This document shows, one piece after another, positions 13,522-22,583 of a stretch of 64,000 nt of DNA. The position numbers were made by a program, and so were the translations under genes. How positions within the stretch are numbered: the stretch's first letter is position 1; every line of letters begins with the position of its first letter. Location of the stretch: contig NZ_JANIPJ010000016.1 in NCBI RefSeq assembly GCF_024623455.1, positions 1 through 64,000 of the forward strand. Direction: 5' to 3'. The DNA comes from Paenibacillus soyae. Its GTDB lineage: Bacteria; Bacillota; Bacilli; Paenibacillales; Paenibacillaceae. The notes beneath the pieces were generated by a model. That model worked only from the letters and a program-made list of their open reading frames with translations. It did no database searches and was not told where the DNA came from.

Positions 13522-16335
13522 ATGTTCATGCGGGAGACATTCAAATCTCCGGAGAACCGGTATCGTCCCAAGATGAGATGGTGGCTGCCCGGGGCTTATA
13601 TGGAGAATGATGAAATTAAACGGGAGATTGAATGGCTTGCCAACGCAGGTTACGGAGGCGCCGAAATCATTCATTTCTTCGGCATACCGACGGAAGACGT
13701 CGAGCCTGAGCAATATGTTCGATACGGATTCGGATCCGACGAGTGGAACGATCGGATGAAGGCTGCGCTGGAGACGGCCATTCCGCTCGGATTCCAGCTG
13801 GATTTCACGATTGGTCCGCTATGGCCGATCGCCACGCCAGCTATTATGGACAGAGAGGATGATCGTTGCGTTCATGGACTTCACTTTGGGACAAGGGCGA
13901 TTATTGGAGCGTACCATGGTCAGATTCCGGGCGCCGAAACAATCGACGGAGAGCGCCCTCGCAAACTGGTTGCCGTTACGGCTGCCCGCCTGTACAACGG
14001 AGCGGCGACTATCGGCAAGGCGGCGACGCTCGACCTTGAATCGGCGATTGATTTGATGAAGGCAGGTTGTGTTGATATCTTGACTGAACGGATTGCCTGG
14101 TCACCTCCTGACGACGGGGAATGGTATCTATTTGCTTTCTGGAGCCAGACGAACGGTCAGATGAATGATTCCATTAGCGCTCCCGTCGTGGATCACTTCT
14201 CCAAGGATGCCGTGGATGCCATTACCGGCTACTGGGATGAACGCTTGCTCGGAGATCCATATTTGCGAATGTTGTACGAGAAGAATGCTGGCTGCCTATT
14301 CTGCGATTCGATCGAGCTGAATGCAACGATGCTTGGAGGCATGTATGGCGCGAAGCCGCTAGCGGTCTCGATTTGGACGCCTGAGCTTCTGCGTGAATTT
14401 CGAGAGCGGAGAGGTTATGATCTTACGCCATATTTGCCATCTATCTTCATCAAAGGTCTTTATCAATTAAGCGTACGGAATGCGGATGAAGACGCGGAGT
14501 TTGACTTTGAGGACCGATCGGCCAATCGGCGGATCCGCAACGATTTTCATCTCACTCTGACAGAGATGTTCCGCGATAATCACGTGCGAGTGCTGCGAGA
14601 ATGGGCCAATCGTCACAACATGCGGCTTCGTTATCAAACGTACGGGTTACCGACGGAATTGACGAACGGTTTACTAGAAGTAGACATTCCCGAAACTGAA
14701 TCTCTTGGCTTCAAAGACAGCACGGACGGATATCGCCTGCAATCGGGCGCGGTCCATATGAAGAATCTAGAAATGTATTCGATCGAAGTAGGAGCGGTAA
14801 TGGGCTTCGGGTATAAGCAGACTTGGACGGGCAAGGAGTACGGGCTGCTGTGGCAGCTGCATCGGGGATTTGCGTCCGGAGTTAACCAGGCGGTATTGCA
14901 CGGCATGTCCTACGAATCGACATCGGCTTCGGGGCATTTCCGGGATATGTTCAAATGGCCGGGCATGTCCTTAATGGGATCCATGTTCTCCAACGAGTGG
15001 GGAGCTCGCCAACCGATCTCCCGGCATTCGAGGGGGATCGCCGATTATATCGCACGCAATCAGTATGTGCTTCGAATGGGCAAGGCCAAGGTGGATCTGG
15101 CGATTTATCGTTATCATATCGATGGCATTCATCATGACATCCTAACCGAACCAACCGTATACGAGCAAGCGGGATACTCGTACGATTATGTAAGTCCCGC
15201 ATTGCTAAATCTAGAGACGGCGAAAGTAGGGATGTTCGACGGTCAACCTGTTCTAGACGCAGACGGATCTGCTTACAAAACATTAATCGTAGATACGCGC
15301 GTTCATTCGGACGGTAGTTGGCGTTGGTCCCCTTACATGCCCCTCGATATAGCAGATCGGCTGTTGGAATACGCCAAGGAAGGACTTCCTATCGTTCTTG
15401 TAGGAGAAGGAGCCTCAGGGGTCTTATCCTATAACGGTGATTACAACGTCATGGAGAGGGAGGATGATGAGCTCAGGCAAAAGTTGGAGCGATTGCGCAC
15501 AATGCCGAACGTTCGACATGTACCGAATCAAGAGGGCGTAGTCGAGGCGCTCCGTAAACTGTCCGTCTTACCGGCGGTCAGGACGCCCGCGAGCTCGCCT
15601 CTCATCGCCCTCCGCCGATATGACCAAGGGGACAATTATTATTATGTGTACAACTCGAGTCTCAAATCCGAGTTCCAAGGCGAAGTCGTTGTCGGCGGCA
15701 GAGGAAGGGCATACTTGCTGGACGCCTGGGATGGTTCGGTTTATCCTCTGGAAGCCGAGTCGGCGCCTGACGGCGAAGTCGCCATTCCTCTTCGGCTGGC
15801 GGCGAATGAATCGGCATTGGTTCTCGTTACCCCGCTTGACTTGGGCGAAAGCGAAGAGAAGCTCAAGATGACGCCGAGCGACAATCCGAACATCCTCCAG
15901 TTGGACAACTGGACGTTAACGGTCAATAGCTGGACGCCTGGTTCCGTTCCGTTCGAGACGCGGATCGAGAAGATCGAGCTTGAGCTTGGTGAGGGACTAA
16001 AGGATTGGACGGACATTCCACAGCTTGAAAATAAGTCTGGAATCGGATGCTACCGGACGTCGTTTGTGCTGTCCGAGTCCGAAGAACGCTTACCGGAGGC
16101 CATCCTGCAGATCGGACAATTAAGCGATACGTTCCGAATTCAGGTGAATGGAACTCCTCTTCACGCGGTTAACCAAATCGATCGTCGCGTTCGAATCGGG
16201 AAATGGCTGAAGACCGGCGTCAACCTAATCGAGATCGAGGTCGCGACGACATTAAATAATGCACTCCTTAAATTGGACCCTCATCGGAAGCCTGAGCCTC
16301 ACGGCCTTGTCGGTCCAGTTCAGCTTCTATACTAG
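13522..16335 (+). CDS. GH106-type alpha-L-rhamnosidase family protein
   Basis: Encodes about 937 residues. An ATG at 13522 lies 8 bases after GGTGAG; an in-frame TTG at 13516 after AGGATGG is an alternative. The opening motif ENRYRPKMRWWLPGAYM followed by EIEWLANAGYGGAEI is characteristic of the GH106-like enzymes, whose known members remove alpha-L-rhamnose, including from rhamnogalacturonan II. The C-terminal ~130 residues form a galactose-binding-like beta domain (GCYRTSFVL ... VNGTPL ... GKWLKTGVNLIEIEV). There is no signal peptide, so it should act in the cytoplasm on imported oligosaccharides. It lies between the importer and the symporter, with terminators on both sides. Family membership is fairly sure; exact linkage is not. 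Confidence 0.78.
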   Translation: MFMRETFKSPENRYRPKMRWWLPGAYMENDEIKREIEWLANAGYGGAEIIHFFGIPTEDVEPEQYVRYGFGSDEWNDRMKAALETAIPLGFQLDFTIGPLWPIATPAIMDREDDRCVHGLHFGTRAIIGAYHGQIPGAETIDGERPRKLVAVTAARLYNGAATIGKAATLDLESAIDLMKAGCVDILTERIAWSPPDDGEWYLFAFWSQTNGQMNDSISAPVVDHFSKDAVDAITGYWDERLLGDPYLRMLYEKNAGCLFCDSIELNATMLGGMYGAKPLAVSIWTPELLREFRERRGYDLTPYLPSIFIKGLYQLSVRNADEDAEFDFEDRSANRRIRNDFHLTLTEMFRDNHVRVLREWANRHNMRLRYQTYGLPTELTNGLLEVDIPETESLGFKDSTDGYRLQSGAVHMKNLEMYSIEVGAVMGFGYKQTWTGKEYGLLWQLHRGFASGVNQAVLHGMSYESTSASGHFRDMFKWPGMSLMGSMFSNEWGARQPISRHSRGIADYIARNQYVLRMGKAKVDLAIYRYHIDGIHHDILTEPTVYEQAGYSYDYVSPALLNLETAKVGMFDGQPVLDADGSAYKTLIVDTRVHSDGSWRWSPYMPLDIADRLLEYAKEGLPIVLVGEGASGVLSYNGDYNVMEREDDELRQKLERLRTMPNVRHVPNQEGVVEALRKLSVLPAVRTPASSPLIALRRYDQGDNYYYVYNSSLKSEFQGEVVVGGRGRAYLLDAWDGSVYPLEAESAPDGEVAIPLRLAANESALVLVTPLDLGESEEKLKMTPSDNPNILQLDNWTLTVNSWTPGSVPFETRIEKIELELGEGLKDWTDIPQLENKSGIGCYRTSFVLSESEERLPEAILQIGQLSDTFRIQVNGTPLHAVNQIDRRVRIGKWLKTGVNLIEIEVATTLNNALLKLDPHRKPEPHGLVGPVQLLY

Positions 16336-16342
16336 CAGAATT

Positions 16343-16370
16343 GAGGTCGGCTGAGCCGGCCTCTTTGTTT
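16343..16370 (+). terminator. Intrinsic terminator after the GH106-type gene
   Basis: GAGGtCGGCT (16343-16352) pairs with AGCCGgCCTC (16354-16363), followed by TTTGTTTT. Confidence 0.75.
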
Positions 16371-16397
16371 TCGAAACATTCTCTTCCCAAACCGCAA

Positions 16398-16463
16398 GTT
16401 AAGATCGGATTATTCTACCTTTAGATCGCGTTATATCTAGCGAAGGAGGGATTCGATAAACTT
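16398..16463 (+). promoter_or_regulatory. Third tandem operator, before the sugar symporter operon
   Basis: Positions 16398-16440 hold GTTAAGATCGGATTATTC and, about 21 bases on, TTTAGATCGCGTTATATC, aligning with the sites at 9596 and 11545. An AT-rich GATAAAC at 16455-16461 sits about where the -10 occurs in the other two. A transcript starting from it would begin near 16470, so the ATG at 16469 cannot be the start of the symporter. Confidence 0.62.
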
Positions 16464-16492
16464 GAAGCATGACCATCATGGGGGGCAATTAT

Positions 16493-17851
16493 ATGGAGAG
16501 AGAATTATCGAATAAAGCGTTGGCCGGGGATGCAATGGGGCAGTTTTCCTTAAACATAGCAACGGGTTTGCTCGGTATCATTACGTATTATTATACAGAC
16601 ATTGTCGGCGTATCAGCCGGTCTAGTCGGCACGATCATGCTGCTGACGAAAGCGCTTGATGCATTCGCGGATATCGGCATGGGCGTCCTCGTCGATCGTA
16701 CCCGATCGAGGCACGGACAAGCAAGGCCATGGCTCCTTTGGATGACAGTTCCTGTATTTGCTTCGATCTTACTGCTATTTTGCGTACCCGATATAAGTTC
16801 TTCGGCGAAAATCGCATATGCGGTAACGACCAATCTCGTATTTTTTGTTTTCGTTTACACGCCAATTTCCATTCCTTATCTAAGCCTAATGGCATTAACA
16901 ACGAAGAGTCCGTTGGATCGATCCCTAATGGGGTTATATCGTGCGGGATTCGGCTATTTGGCGGGGATGGTCGTGGCAATCGGATTCGTTCCGATTGTCA
17001 ACGCCATGGGCGGAGGCCGTTCGGAATGGACCTTGCTGGCTGCGGTGTTCGGTGCGATTGCTGCAGCGGGCATCTATACAGCATTCCGTTCAACGAAGGA
17101 GAGGTACAGTACGATTCAGATGAAGGAGTCCGGTGAGGTACAGAAGACGCTTCCGTTCCGTACGGGCATCAAGCTGTTATTCACGAATCGGTATTGGTTA
17201 ATTGTAGTATCGGCGGGAATGCTCGCTAATATTCTTTTTGCAAGCTCCGCGACTAGCGGCATGTATTACGCCAAATATATCTGGGGCGATGTAAATCTGG
17301 TCAGCATTATGGGCGGAATTGGTTTGATTCCGGTTATCGTGGTATTCCTGTTATCTGGACCGGTCATGAAACGTGTAGGCAAAAGAAATACGGCAGTACT
17401 CGGACTGGGAATCGGCTTATTGGGGCTTCTGATTCGTCTAATCGATCCGCACAGCATCCCGATTGGTCTGGCAGGATCATTGATTCAAGCCTTCGGGATG
17501 ATTCCGCTCATGATTGTTCTCTCCCCTATGACGGCAGACACGATCGAATACGGTGAGTGGAAGCATGGGCAACGAATTGTCGGTTTAACGAATAGCGTGA
17601 ACGGCTTCGGAGGCAAGATCGGCACGGCGCTCGGCACGGCGTTGATCGGTTGGTTTCTGGCATGGGGTCATTACCAGGAAGGGGCTGCCTTACAGCCTGA
17701 TTCGGCCAAACAAATGATTATTGCATTCAATATCTATGTCCCGATTGTTATTTATATAGGAATTGGAGTCTTGCTTATGTTCTTCTCGCTGGAAAAACAG
17801 TATACCAAGATTCTCGACGATCTCGAGAACAGGAAAGAACAAATCGGATAA
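16493..17851 (+). CDS. GPH-family (MelB-like) sugar:cation symporter
   Basis: Encodes 452 residues. The start at 16493 follows GGGGGG; the in-frame ATG at 16469 lies at or before the predicted transcript start and is rejected. It is a 12-helix major-facilitator protein of the glycoside-pentoside-hexuronide family. The cytoplasmic loop between helices 2 and 3 shows the family signature ALDAFADIGMGVLVDRTRSR and the RPWLLW segment. A second signature-like stretch, TADTIEYGEWKHGQR, lies late in the protein. It probably imports a small glycoside, such as a disaccharide, with Na+ or H+. It heads an operon with the AraC gene 20 bases downstream and carries the island operator upstream. Confidence 0.9.
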   Translation: MERELSNKALAGDAMGQFSLNIATGLLGIITYYYTDIVGVSAGLVGTIMLLTKALDAFADIGMGVLVDRTRSRHGQARPWLLWMTVPVFASILLLFCVPDISSSAKIAYAVTTNLVFFVFVYTPISIPYLSLMALTTKSPLDRSLMGLYRAGFGYLAGMVVAIGFVPIVNAMGGGRSEWTLLAAVFGAIAAAGIYTAFRSTKERYSTIQMKESGEVQKTLPFRTGIKLLFTNRYWLIVVSAGMLANILFASSATSGMYYAKYIWGDVNLVSIMGGIGLIPVIVVFLLSGPVMKRVGKRNTAVLGLGIGLLGLLIRLIDPHSIPIGLAGSLIQAFGMIPLMIVLSPMTADTIEYGEWKHGQRIVGLTNSVNGFGGKIGTALGTALIGWFLAWGHYQEGAALQPDSAKQMIIAFNIYVPIVIYIGIGVLLMFFSLEKQYTKILDDLENRKEQIG

Positions 17852-17871
17852 CGGCTCAAGGGGGGCTTGCA

Positions 17872-18612
17872 ATGGAAGCTCAAAAAGATTTTTTGATTGT
17901 CGCTCTCATTCAGGATGGTCAAGGCCCATGCACGATTGGGTCCGCGAACATTCAGGCGGCTCGAGGAGAACTGTACGTCATTCCATTCAACGAGCCAGTT
18001 GCTCCATTCTTTAACGGAGTCGAAGGGGCTTCGGGACCGCGTGTCGTCCATTGCGCATTTCGTGCCGATGATTTGGGGATGGCCGCCCCGCTTCTTCCGA
18101 TGAAATGGCGCATCGAAGAAGCTTATCTCGAAGAGATGCATGCGCTGCTCCGCGAGATAGCCGGAGCGGCGAATAAACCTTCGGCATCTTGCTCGGAAAA
18201 CCGCTTGTCTGCTTGGACGCGTTTTATGGACTTTCTGTTATCCAGACCCGAACATGCCGAGCTGCAGACGTTCGAGCAGGACGAGACCCCGATCAGGCAA
18301 GCTCTCCATTTCATGGGCTATCGTTTTATGCACCCGATTTCCATAGCGGAGATTAGCAAGCGCGTAGCGATGAGTACCCGCCATTTCCAGCGTACGTTTA
18401 AATCCATTACGGGGAAAACGTATATTCAGATGCTGCAGGAGATCCGTATTCGTCATAGCTGCGGCCTGCTTCGATTTTCCCGCTTAAGCGTCCAATCGAT
18501 CGCGGAGTCCGTCGGCATTTATGACATGAATTACTTTTACCGGTTATTCCGCAGCTATTGCGGCATGACGCCTGCTGCTTTCAGGCATCGCTATCAAGGG
18601 CTCGATGCCTGA
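17872..18612 (+). CDS. AraC-family transcriptional regulator
   Basis: Encodes 246 residues; GGGGGG precedes the ATG by 6 bases. The N-terminal ~140 residues are a beta-rich ligand-binding part of unrecognised subtype with no receiver domain. The C-terminal ~100 residues are a complete AraC DNA-binding domain (ISIAEISKRVAMSTRHFQRT, then VQSIAESVGIYDMNYFYRLF and CGMTPAAFRHRY). It is translationally near-coupled to the symporter gene and precedes the GH78 gene, so it probably acts as a second, intracellular sugar-responsive activator of this part of the island. Whether it shares the tandem sites with the response regulator at 6223 cannot be decided from sequence. Confidence 0.88.
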   Translation: MEAQKDFLIVALIQDGQGPCTIGSANIQAARGELYVIPFNEPVAPFFNGVEGASGPRVVHCAFRADDLGMAAPLLPMKWRIEEAYLEEMHALLREIAGAANKPSASCSENRLSAWTRFMDFLLSRPEHAELQTFEQDETPIRQALHFMGYRFMHPISIAEISKRVAMSTRHFQRTFKSITGKTYIQMLQEIRIRHSCGLLRFSRLSVQSIAESVGIYDMNYFYRLFRSYCGMTPAAFRHRYQGLDA

Positions 18613-18713
18613 GGATTGGCACGATAGCACATAGTATGGCGAGTCGGTATTTTGATATTTTTGAAATAAGCAGAATCATAACATTCGAGCAACGATCAGA
18701 AAGGAAGATCCCG

Positions 18714-21545
18714 ATGAAAATCTCCCGTTTAAGAACAAATCGGATGGTGAGTCCGCTGGGCTTCACATTAGGTAAACCTCAATTGTCTTATGTCGTGTCG
18801 GAAACCGAAGCAAAGAAGCAGGCTGCCGCTCGTATTGAAGTCGCATTGGATGAAAGCTTCTCGAATATGGTGTTCGACAGCGGCAGAAGAGAAGATATCG
18901 ACAGTCTTGCCTTCGAACTCCCGATCGAGCTTAAGCCGCGGACACGTTATTATTGGCGGGTGGAGGTATGGGCGGACAATGGCGATCATGGCCTAAGCGA
19001 AGTGACATGGTTCGAAACCGCAAAGCAGGACGAGCCTTGGACGGCGGAGTGGATCGTCCCCGAGCTTGACCGAGAGGTCCATCCGGTTTTAAGCCGAACG
19101 TTCGAGCTTTCCGATCCCATCCGGTCGGCGCGAGCTTATGTTTGCGGTTTAGGTTTATATGAGATGACGATAAACGGAGCCAAGGCCGGAGATGAATATT
19201 TCGCCCCTCACTTCAATGCCTATCAGAAGTGGCTTCAGTATCAGACCTACGATGTGACGGAACTATTGCTGGAAGGCGCGAACCAGGTGGAGGTGAGCCT
19301 CGGTAACGGTCTGTACAAAGGCCGGTTCGGGTTTAGCGGCCACACAGCGGAACTATACGGCAGCGAATTCGCGCTATTGTGCGAGATTGTCGTCGAATAT
19401 GTTGACGGTTCTAGCGTCGTCATTCCATCCGATACGACGTGGTCCGCGAAAAGAAGTCGTGTCATGGGCGGCAACTTGTATGACGGGGAGACTTACGACG
19501 CCACCTTCGAATCGGCGGAAATATTCTCTGTACGCATCGGCGATCTCGGATACGAGCGTCTTATGGCTCGACTTAGCTTGCCGGTCATCATAAAGGAAGA
19601 GTTAAAGCCCGTTCAAGTGATACAAACTTCGGCAGGAGAGACGGTACTGGATATGGGACAGAACATGGTAGGGTGGATCCGCTTCCGAACGAATGCGCCA
19701 AGAGGTACAGTCATAAGGCTTCAACATGGCGAGGTGCTGCAGGATGGCAATTTCTATCGGGATAACTTGCGAACGGCGAAGGCGGAGTACGTGTACACGG
19801 CCGACGGCGGGGAGCGAGAGGTCCGTCCGTTCTTCACCTTCTACGGTTTCCGCTACGTCAAGGTCGAAGGCTGGCACGGCGAGCTGAATCCCGACGATTT
19901 CACGGGCTGCGTGCTCTATTCGGACTTGGAGGAGATCGGAAGCTTCGAGACTAGCGATCCGCTCGTCAACCGGCTATTCCAAAACGCTTTATGGGGACAG
20001 AAAGGCAACTTCCTGGACGTGCCGACGGACTGCCCGCAGCGCGACGAACGAATGGGCTGGACGGGCGATGCGCAAGTGTTCTCCGGAACGGCATGCTTCA
20101 ATATGGATTCGTTCGCTTTCTTCCGCAAGTACGGATACGATATGGGACGAGAGCAGGAAGAACGAGGCGGAATGGTACCGATGGTCGTTCCCGCGACGAA
20201 CGTACAGGGCGGCGGCTCCAGCGCTTGGGCGGACGCGGCGACCATCATTCCATGGAACGTGTACCTCCACTACGGCGACCGATCGATTCTGGAGCAGCAG
20301 TTCGGCAGCATGAAGGCATGGGTCGATTATATCATCAAGGCGGACCAGGAATCGGGCGGCCGGCGGCTCTGGACGACAGGCTTCCACTTCGGCGATTGGC
20401 TTGCTCTGGACGGCAGCAATTCGGATTCTCCGATGGGCGGCACGGACACGGAATTTATCGCATCGGCCTACTACCGTTACTCCGCTCAGTTGACGGCCAA
20501 AGCTGCCAGAGTATTAGGCCGGGCCGATCTGGCAGACTACTACGATCAGATCTCCGAGGAAGTGAAGTCGGCTATCGAGGACGAGTTTTTCAGCAAGAAC
20601 GGCCGTTTGGCTCTGGATACGCAGACCGCATACGCCGTGGCCTTGTTCATGGATCTCGTGCCGGACGCTTACCGGCCGAGAGTAGTCGAAGCGCTGCGCA
20701 AGCGGCTCAAGCTTGACCGCAATCATCTGAAAACCGGGTTCGTCGGCACGCCTTATCTGAATCTGGTCCTGTCCGCCCAAGGCTGCAATGATCTTGCTTA
20801 CACCTTGCTGCTGAACGACGATTATCCGAGCTGGCTCTATGCCGTCAAGCTGGGGGCCACGACGATCTGGGAACGCTGGAATTCCATCATGCCGGACGGA
20901 TCGATTAGCAGTACGGGCATGAACTCGCTCAATCACTATGCTTACGGAGCCATAGCGGAATGGATGTACCGCGTTGTCGCGGGCATCAACCCTTCCGAGG
21001 AAGCTCCGGGCTTCCGCCGGGCGGAGCTGGCCCCGCAGCCCGATTTCCGCTTGAGGTCGGCCAAGGCCGGTGTGGAAACCGCGTCCGGCTTGTACAGGAG
21101 CGAATGGTCATTCGATGATGAGGGGAATCTCGCATTCCGGTTCGAAATTCCTTTCAACGCTACGGCAACCGTCCGATTGCCGCGGGCCGACGCGGCGGCG
21201 ATCACGCTTAATGGCAATTCGATCGCGGCCAATGGTGTTTCGAGCCTTCAGATGGGAGAAGACTTCAGGCTGGAGCTAGACGCTGGCAGCTACGACATCC
21301 GATACACCCCGACGAGGAGCTATATCAAGCGCTTCAGTACGCATACTCCGCTTGTCGAGCTCTTATATAACGCACAGGCCCAAACGTTGATCGGCAGCTT
21401 GCTCCCGCATGGCATGGAGCTTAATCCGGATACGCTCGGCGCCTCGATCGGCGACGCGTCGCTGCGGGATTTAACCGCTTATTATCCGATGGAAGCGAGC
21501 ATGCTCGACGAGCTGGACGCCAAGCTTGAAGCCATTCCGGTCTAA
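18714..21545 (+). CDS. GH78 alpha-L-rhamnosidase
   Basis: Encodes 943 residues; the ATG at 18714 follows AAAGGAAG, and a longer frame from 18558 overlapping the AraC gene is rejected. It removes terminal alpha-L-rhamnose by inversion. Domains: an N-terminal fibronectin-like part (YYWRVEVW ~ 80), a rhamnose-binding beta-sandwich (YVCGLGLYEMTINGAKAG), a second beta domain, then the (alpha/alpha)6 catalytic domain starting with the hallmark DCPQRDERMGWTGD (D439-D452), and a C-terminal beta domain. GTTIWERWNS-type aromatic motif (here GATTIWERWNS) lies in the active site of the family. No signal peptide is present, so it is cytoplasmic. It is followed closely by the esterase and GH3 genes, giving a three-gene degradation operon. 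Confidence 0.94.
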   Translation: MKISRLRTNRMVSPLGFTLGKPQLSYVVSETEAKKQAAARIEVALDESFSNMVFDSGRREDIDSLAFELPIELKPRTRYYWRVEVWADNGDHGLSEVTWFETAKQDEPWTAEWIVPELDREVHPVLSRTFELSDPIRSARAYVCGLGLYEMTINGAKAGDEYFAPHFNAYQKWLQYQTYDVTELLLEGANQVEVSLGNGLYKGRFGFSGHTAELYGSEFALLCEIVVEYVDGSSVVIPSDTTWSAKRSRVMGGNLYDGETYDATFESAEIFSVRIGDLGYERLMARLSLPVIIKEELKPVQVIQTSAGETVLDMGQNMVGWIRFRTNAPRGTVIRLQHGEVLQDGNFYRDNLRTAKAEYVYTADGGEREVRPFFTFYGFRYVKVEGWHGELNPDDFTGCVLYSDLEEIGSFETSDPLVNRLFQNALWGQKGNFLDVPTDCPQRDERMGWTGDAQVFSGTACFNMDSFAFFRKYGYDMGREQEERGGMVPMVVPATNVQGGGSSAWADAATIIPWNVYLHYGDRSILEQQFGSMKAWVDYIIKADQESGGRRLWTTGFHFGDWLALDGSNSDSPMGGTDTEFIASAYYRYSAQLTAKAARVLGRADLADYYDQISEEVKSAIEDEFFSKNGRLALDTQTAYAVALFMDLVPDAYRPRVVEALRKRLKLDRNHLKTGFVGTPYLNLVLSAQGCNDLAYTLLLNDDYPSWLYAVKLGATTIWERWNSIMPDGSISSTGMNSLNHYAYGAIAEWMYRVVAGINPSEEAPGFRRAELAPQPDFRLRSAKAGVETASGLYRSEWSFDDEGNLAFRFEIPFNATATVRLPRADAAAITLNGNSIAANGVSSLQMGEDFRLELDAGSYDIRYTPTRSYIKRFSTHTPLVELLYNAQAQTLIGSLLPHGMELNPDTLGASIGDASLRDLTAYYPMEASMLDELDAKLEAIPV

Positions 21546-21572
21546 CAAGATACGAGCGAGGAGTGAACTCGA

Positions 21573-22565
21573 ATGCGGATATCGACTCTTGATCTAACCC
21601 ATGCTGGCGTCACGCTGACCGCTTACGTGCTCGACGCGTCGAATGAAATGCCGAATGCTCGAACAAGACCAGCCGTTCTTATCTTCCCCGGCGGCGCCTA
21701 CCGCGCATGCTCGGACCGGGAAGCGGAGCCGGTCGCCATGGCCTTCCTTGCCGAAGGCTACCATGCCTTCGTGCTCCGTTATTCGCTGAACGGGGATGCC
21801 CCTTTCCCAAAGCCGCTGAACGATGCGGAGGAAGCTCTCGATCTGATCCGCATGCGCAGCGAAGAATGGCATGTCGATCCCGGGAAGGTTGCCGTTTGCG
21901 GTTTCTCCGCGGGCGGCCATCTGGCCGCGGCGCTCGGAACGATGGGCAGAGTCCGCCCGAATGCCATGATACTTTGTTATCCATGCGTTGTTGCTTCGAT
22001 GGGAGGCATACTTCCCGCTCCCATTCCCGGAGTAGACGAGGCCGTCAATTCGCTGACGCCGCCGGCCTATATTTTCCACACATATGAGGATACCCTTGTA
22101 CCCGTCGGTAACGCTCTGGCCATGGCAGCCGCGATGGATCGGGAGAAACGGCCGTTCGAACTGCATATATTCCAGAACGGAGCGCACGGCTTGTCGCTGT
22201 CCAGACCGGTCACTTCAGGCGGCATGCGTTCTCTGTCGGATCCGGACGCGGCCAAGTGGTTCGGCTTATGCGTGGCCTGGCTGCGCAACCAATTCGGAGA
22301 TTTTGCCGCCGATCGCGATTCCGTCCTGCTGAGCGAGACTGTCGCGGAATATAGCATCGATGTTCAATTGGGCGTCTTGTGGAAGAACGACGCATGCCGA
22401 AGGCTGGTGCTCGGGAAGCTGCCTATGTTGGAAGAAAGTCCTCAGTTGAAGGATGCGATGGGCGTTCCCCTTAGAACCATTATTGAATTCGGCGGCGGCT
22501 TATTAACAAGCGAAGATGTGCTCGATCTGGATCTCCAATTGAAGGAGATTCAAGTCATTTCATAA
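21573..22565 (+). CDS. Alpha/beta-hydrolase carbohydrate esterase with a C-terminal LGEL-type helical repeat
   Basis: Encodes 330 residues. The first ~245 form an alpha/beta hydrolase of the BD-FAE/acetyl-esterase kind: oxyanion motif FPGGAYRACSDRE, nucleophile S112 in GFSAGG, acid D173 in HTYEDTLVP and H205 in NGAHGLS. It probably removes acetyl or other acyl groups from imported oligosaccharides. The last ~75 residues (VQLGVLWKND ... PLRTIIEFGGG ... LDLQL) are not part of a normal esterase. They match two segments in the GH3 protein encoded next (LGELMANPK ... PLRALLAFSGG, and LGELLADSK). The gap to the GH3 gene is 18 bases. No signal peptide. The esterase call is firm; the tail has no known function. 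Confidence 0.86.
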   Translation: MRISTLDLTHAGVTLTAYVLDASNEMPNARTRPAVLIFPGGAYRACSDREAEPVAMAFLAEGYHAFVLRYSLNGDAPFPKPLNDAEEALDLIRMRSEEWHVDPGKVAVCGFSAGGHLAAALGTMGRVRPNAMILCYPCVVASMGGILPAPIPGVDEAVNSLTPPAYIFHTYEDTLVPVGNALAMAAAMDREKRPFELHIFQNGAHGLSLSRPVTSGGMRSLSDPDAAKWFGLCVAWLRNQFGDFAADRDSVLLSETVAEYSIDVQLGVLWKNDACRRLVLGKLPMLEESPQLKDAMGVPLRTIIEFGGGLLTSEDVLDLDLQLKEIQVIS

Positions 22566-22583
22566 CGTGTAACGGAGGATCAT

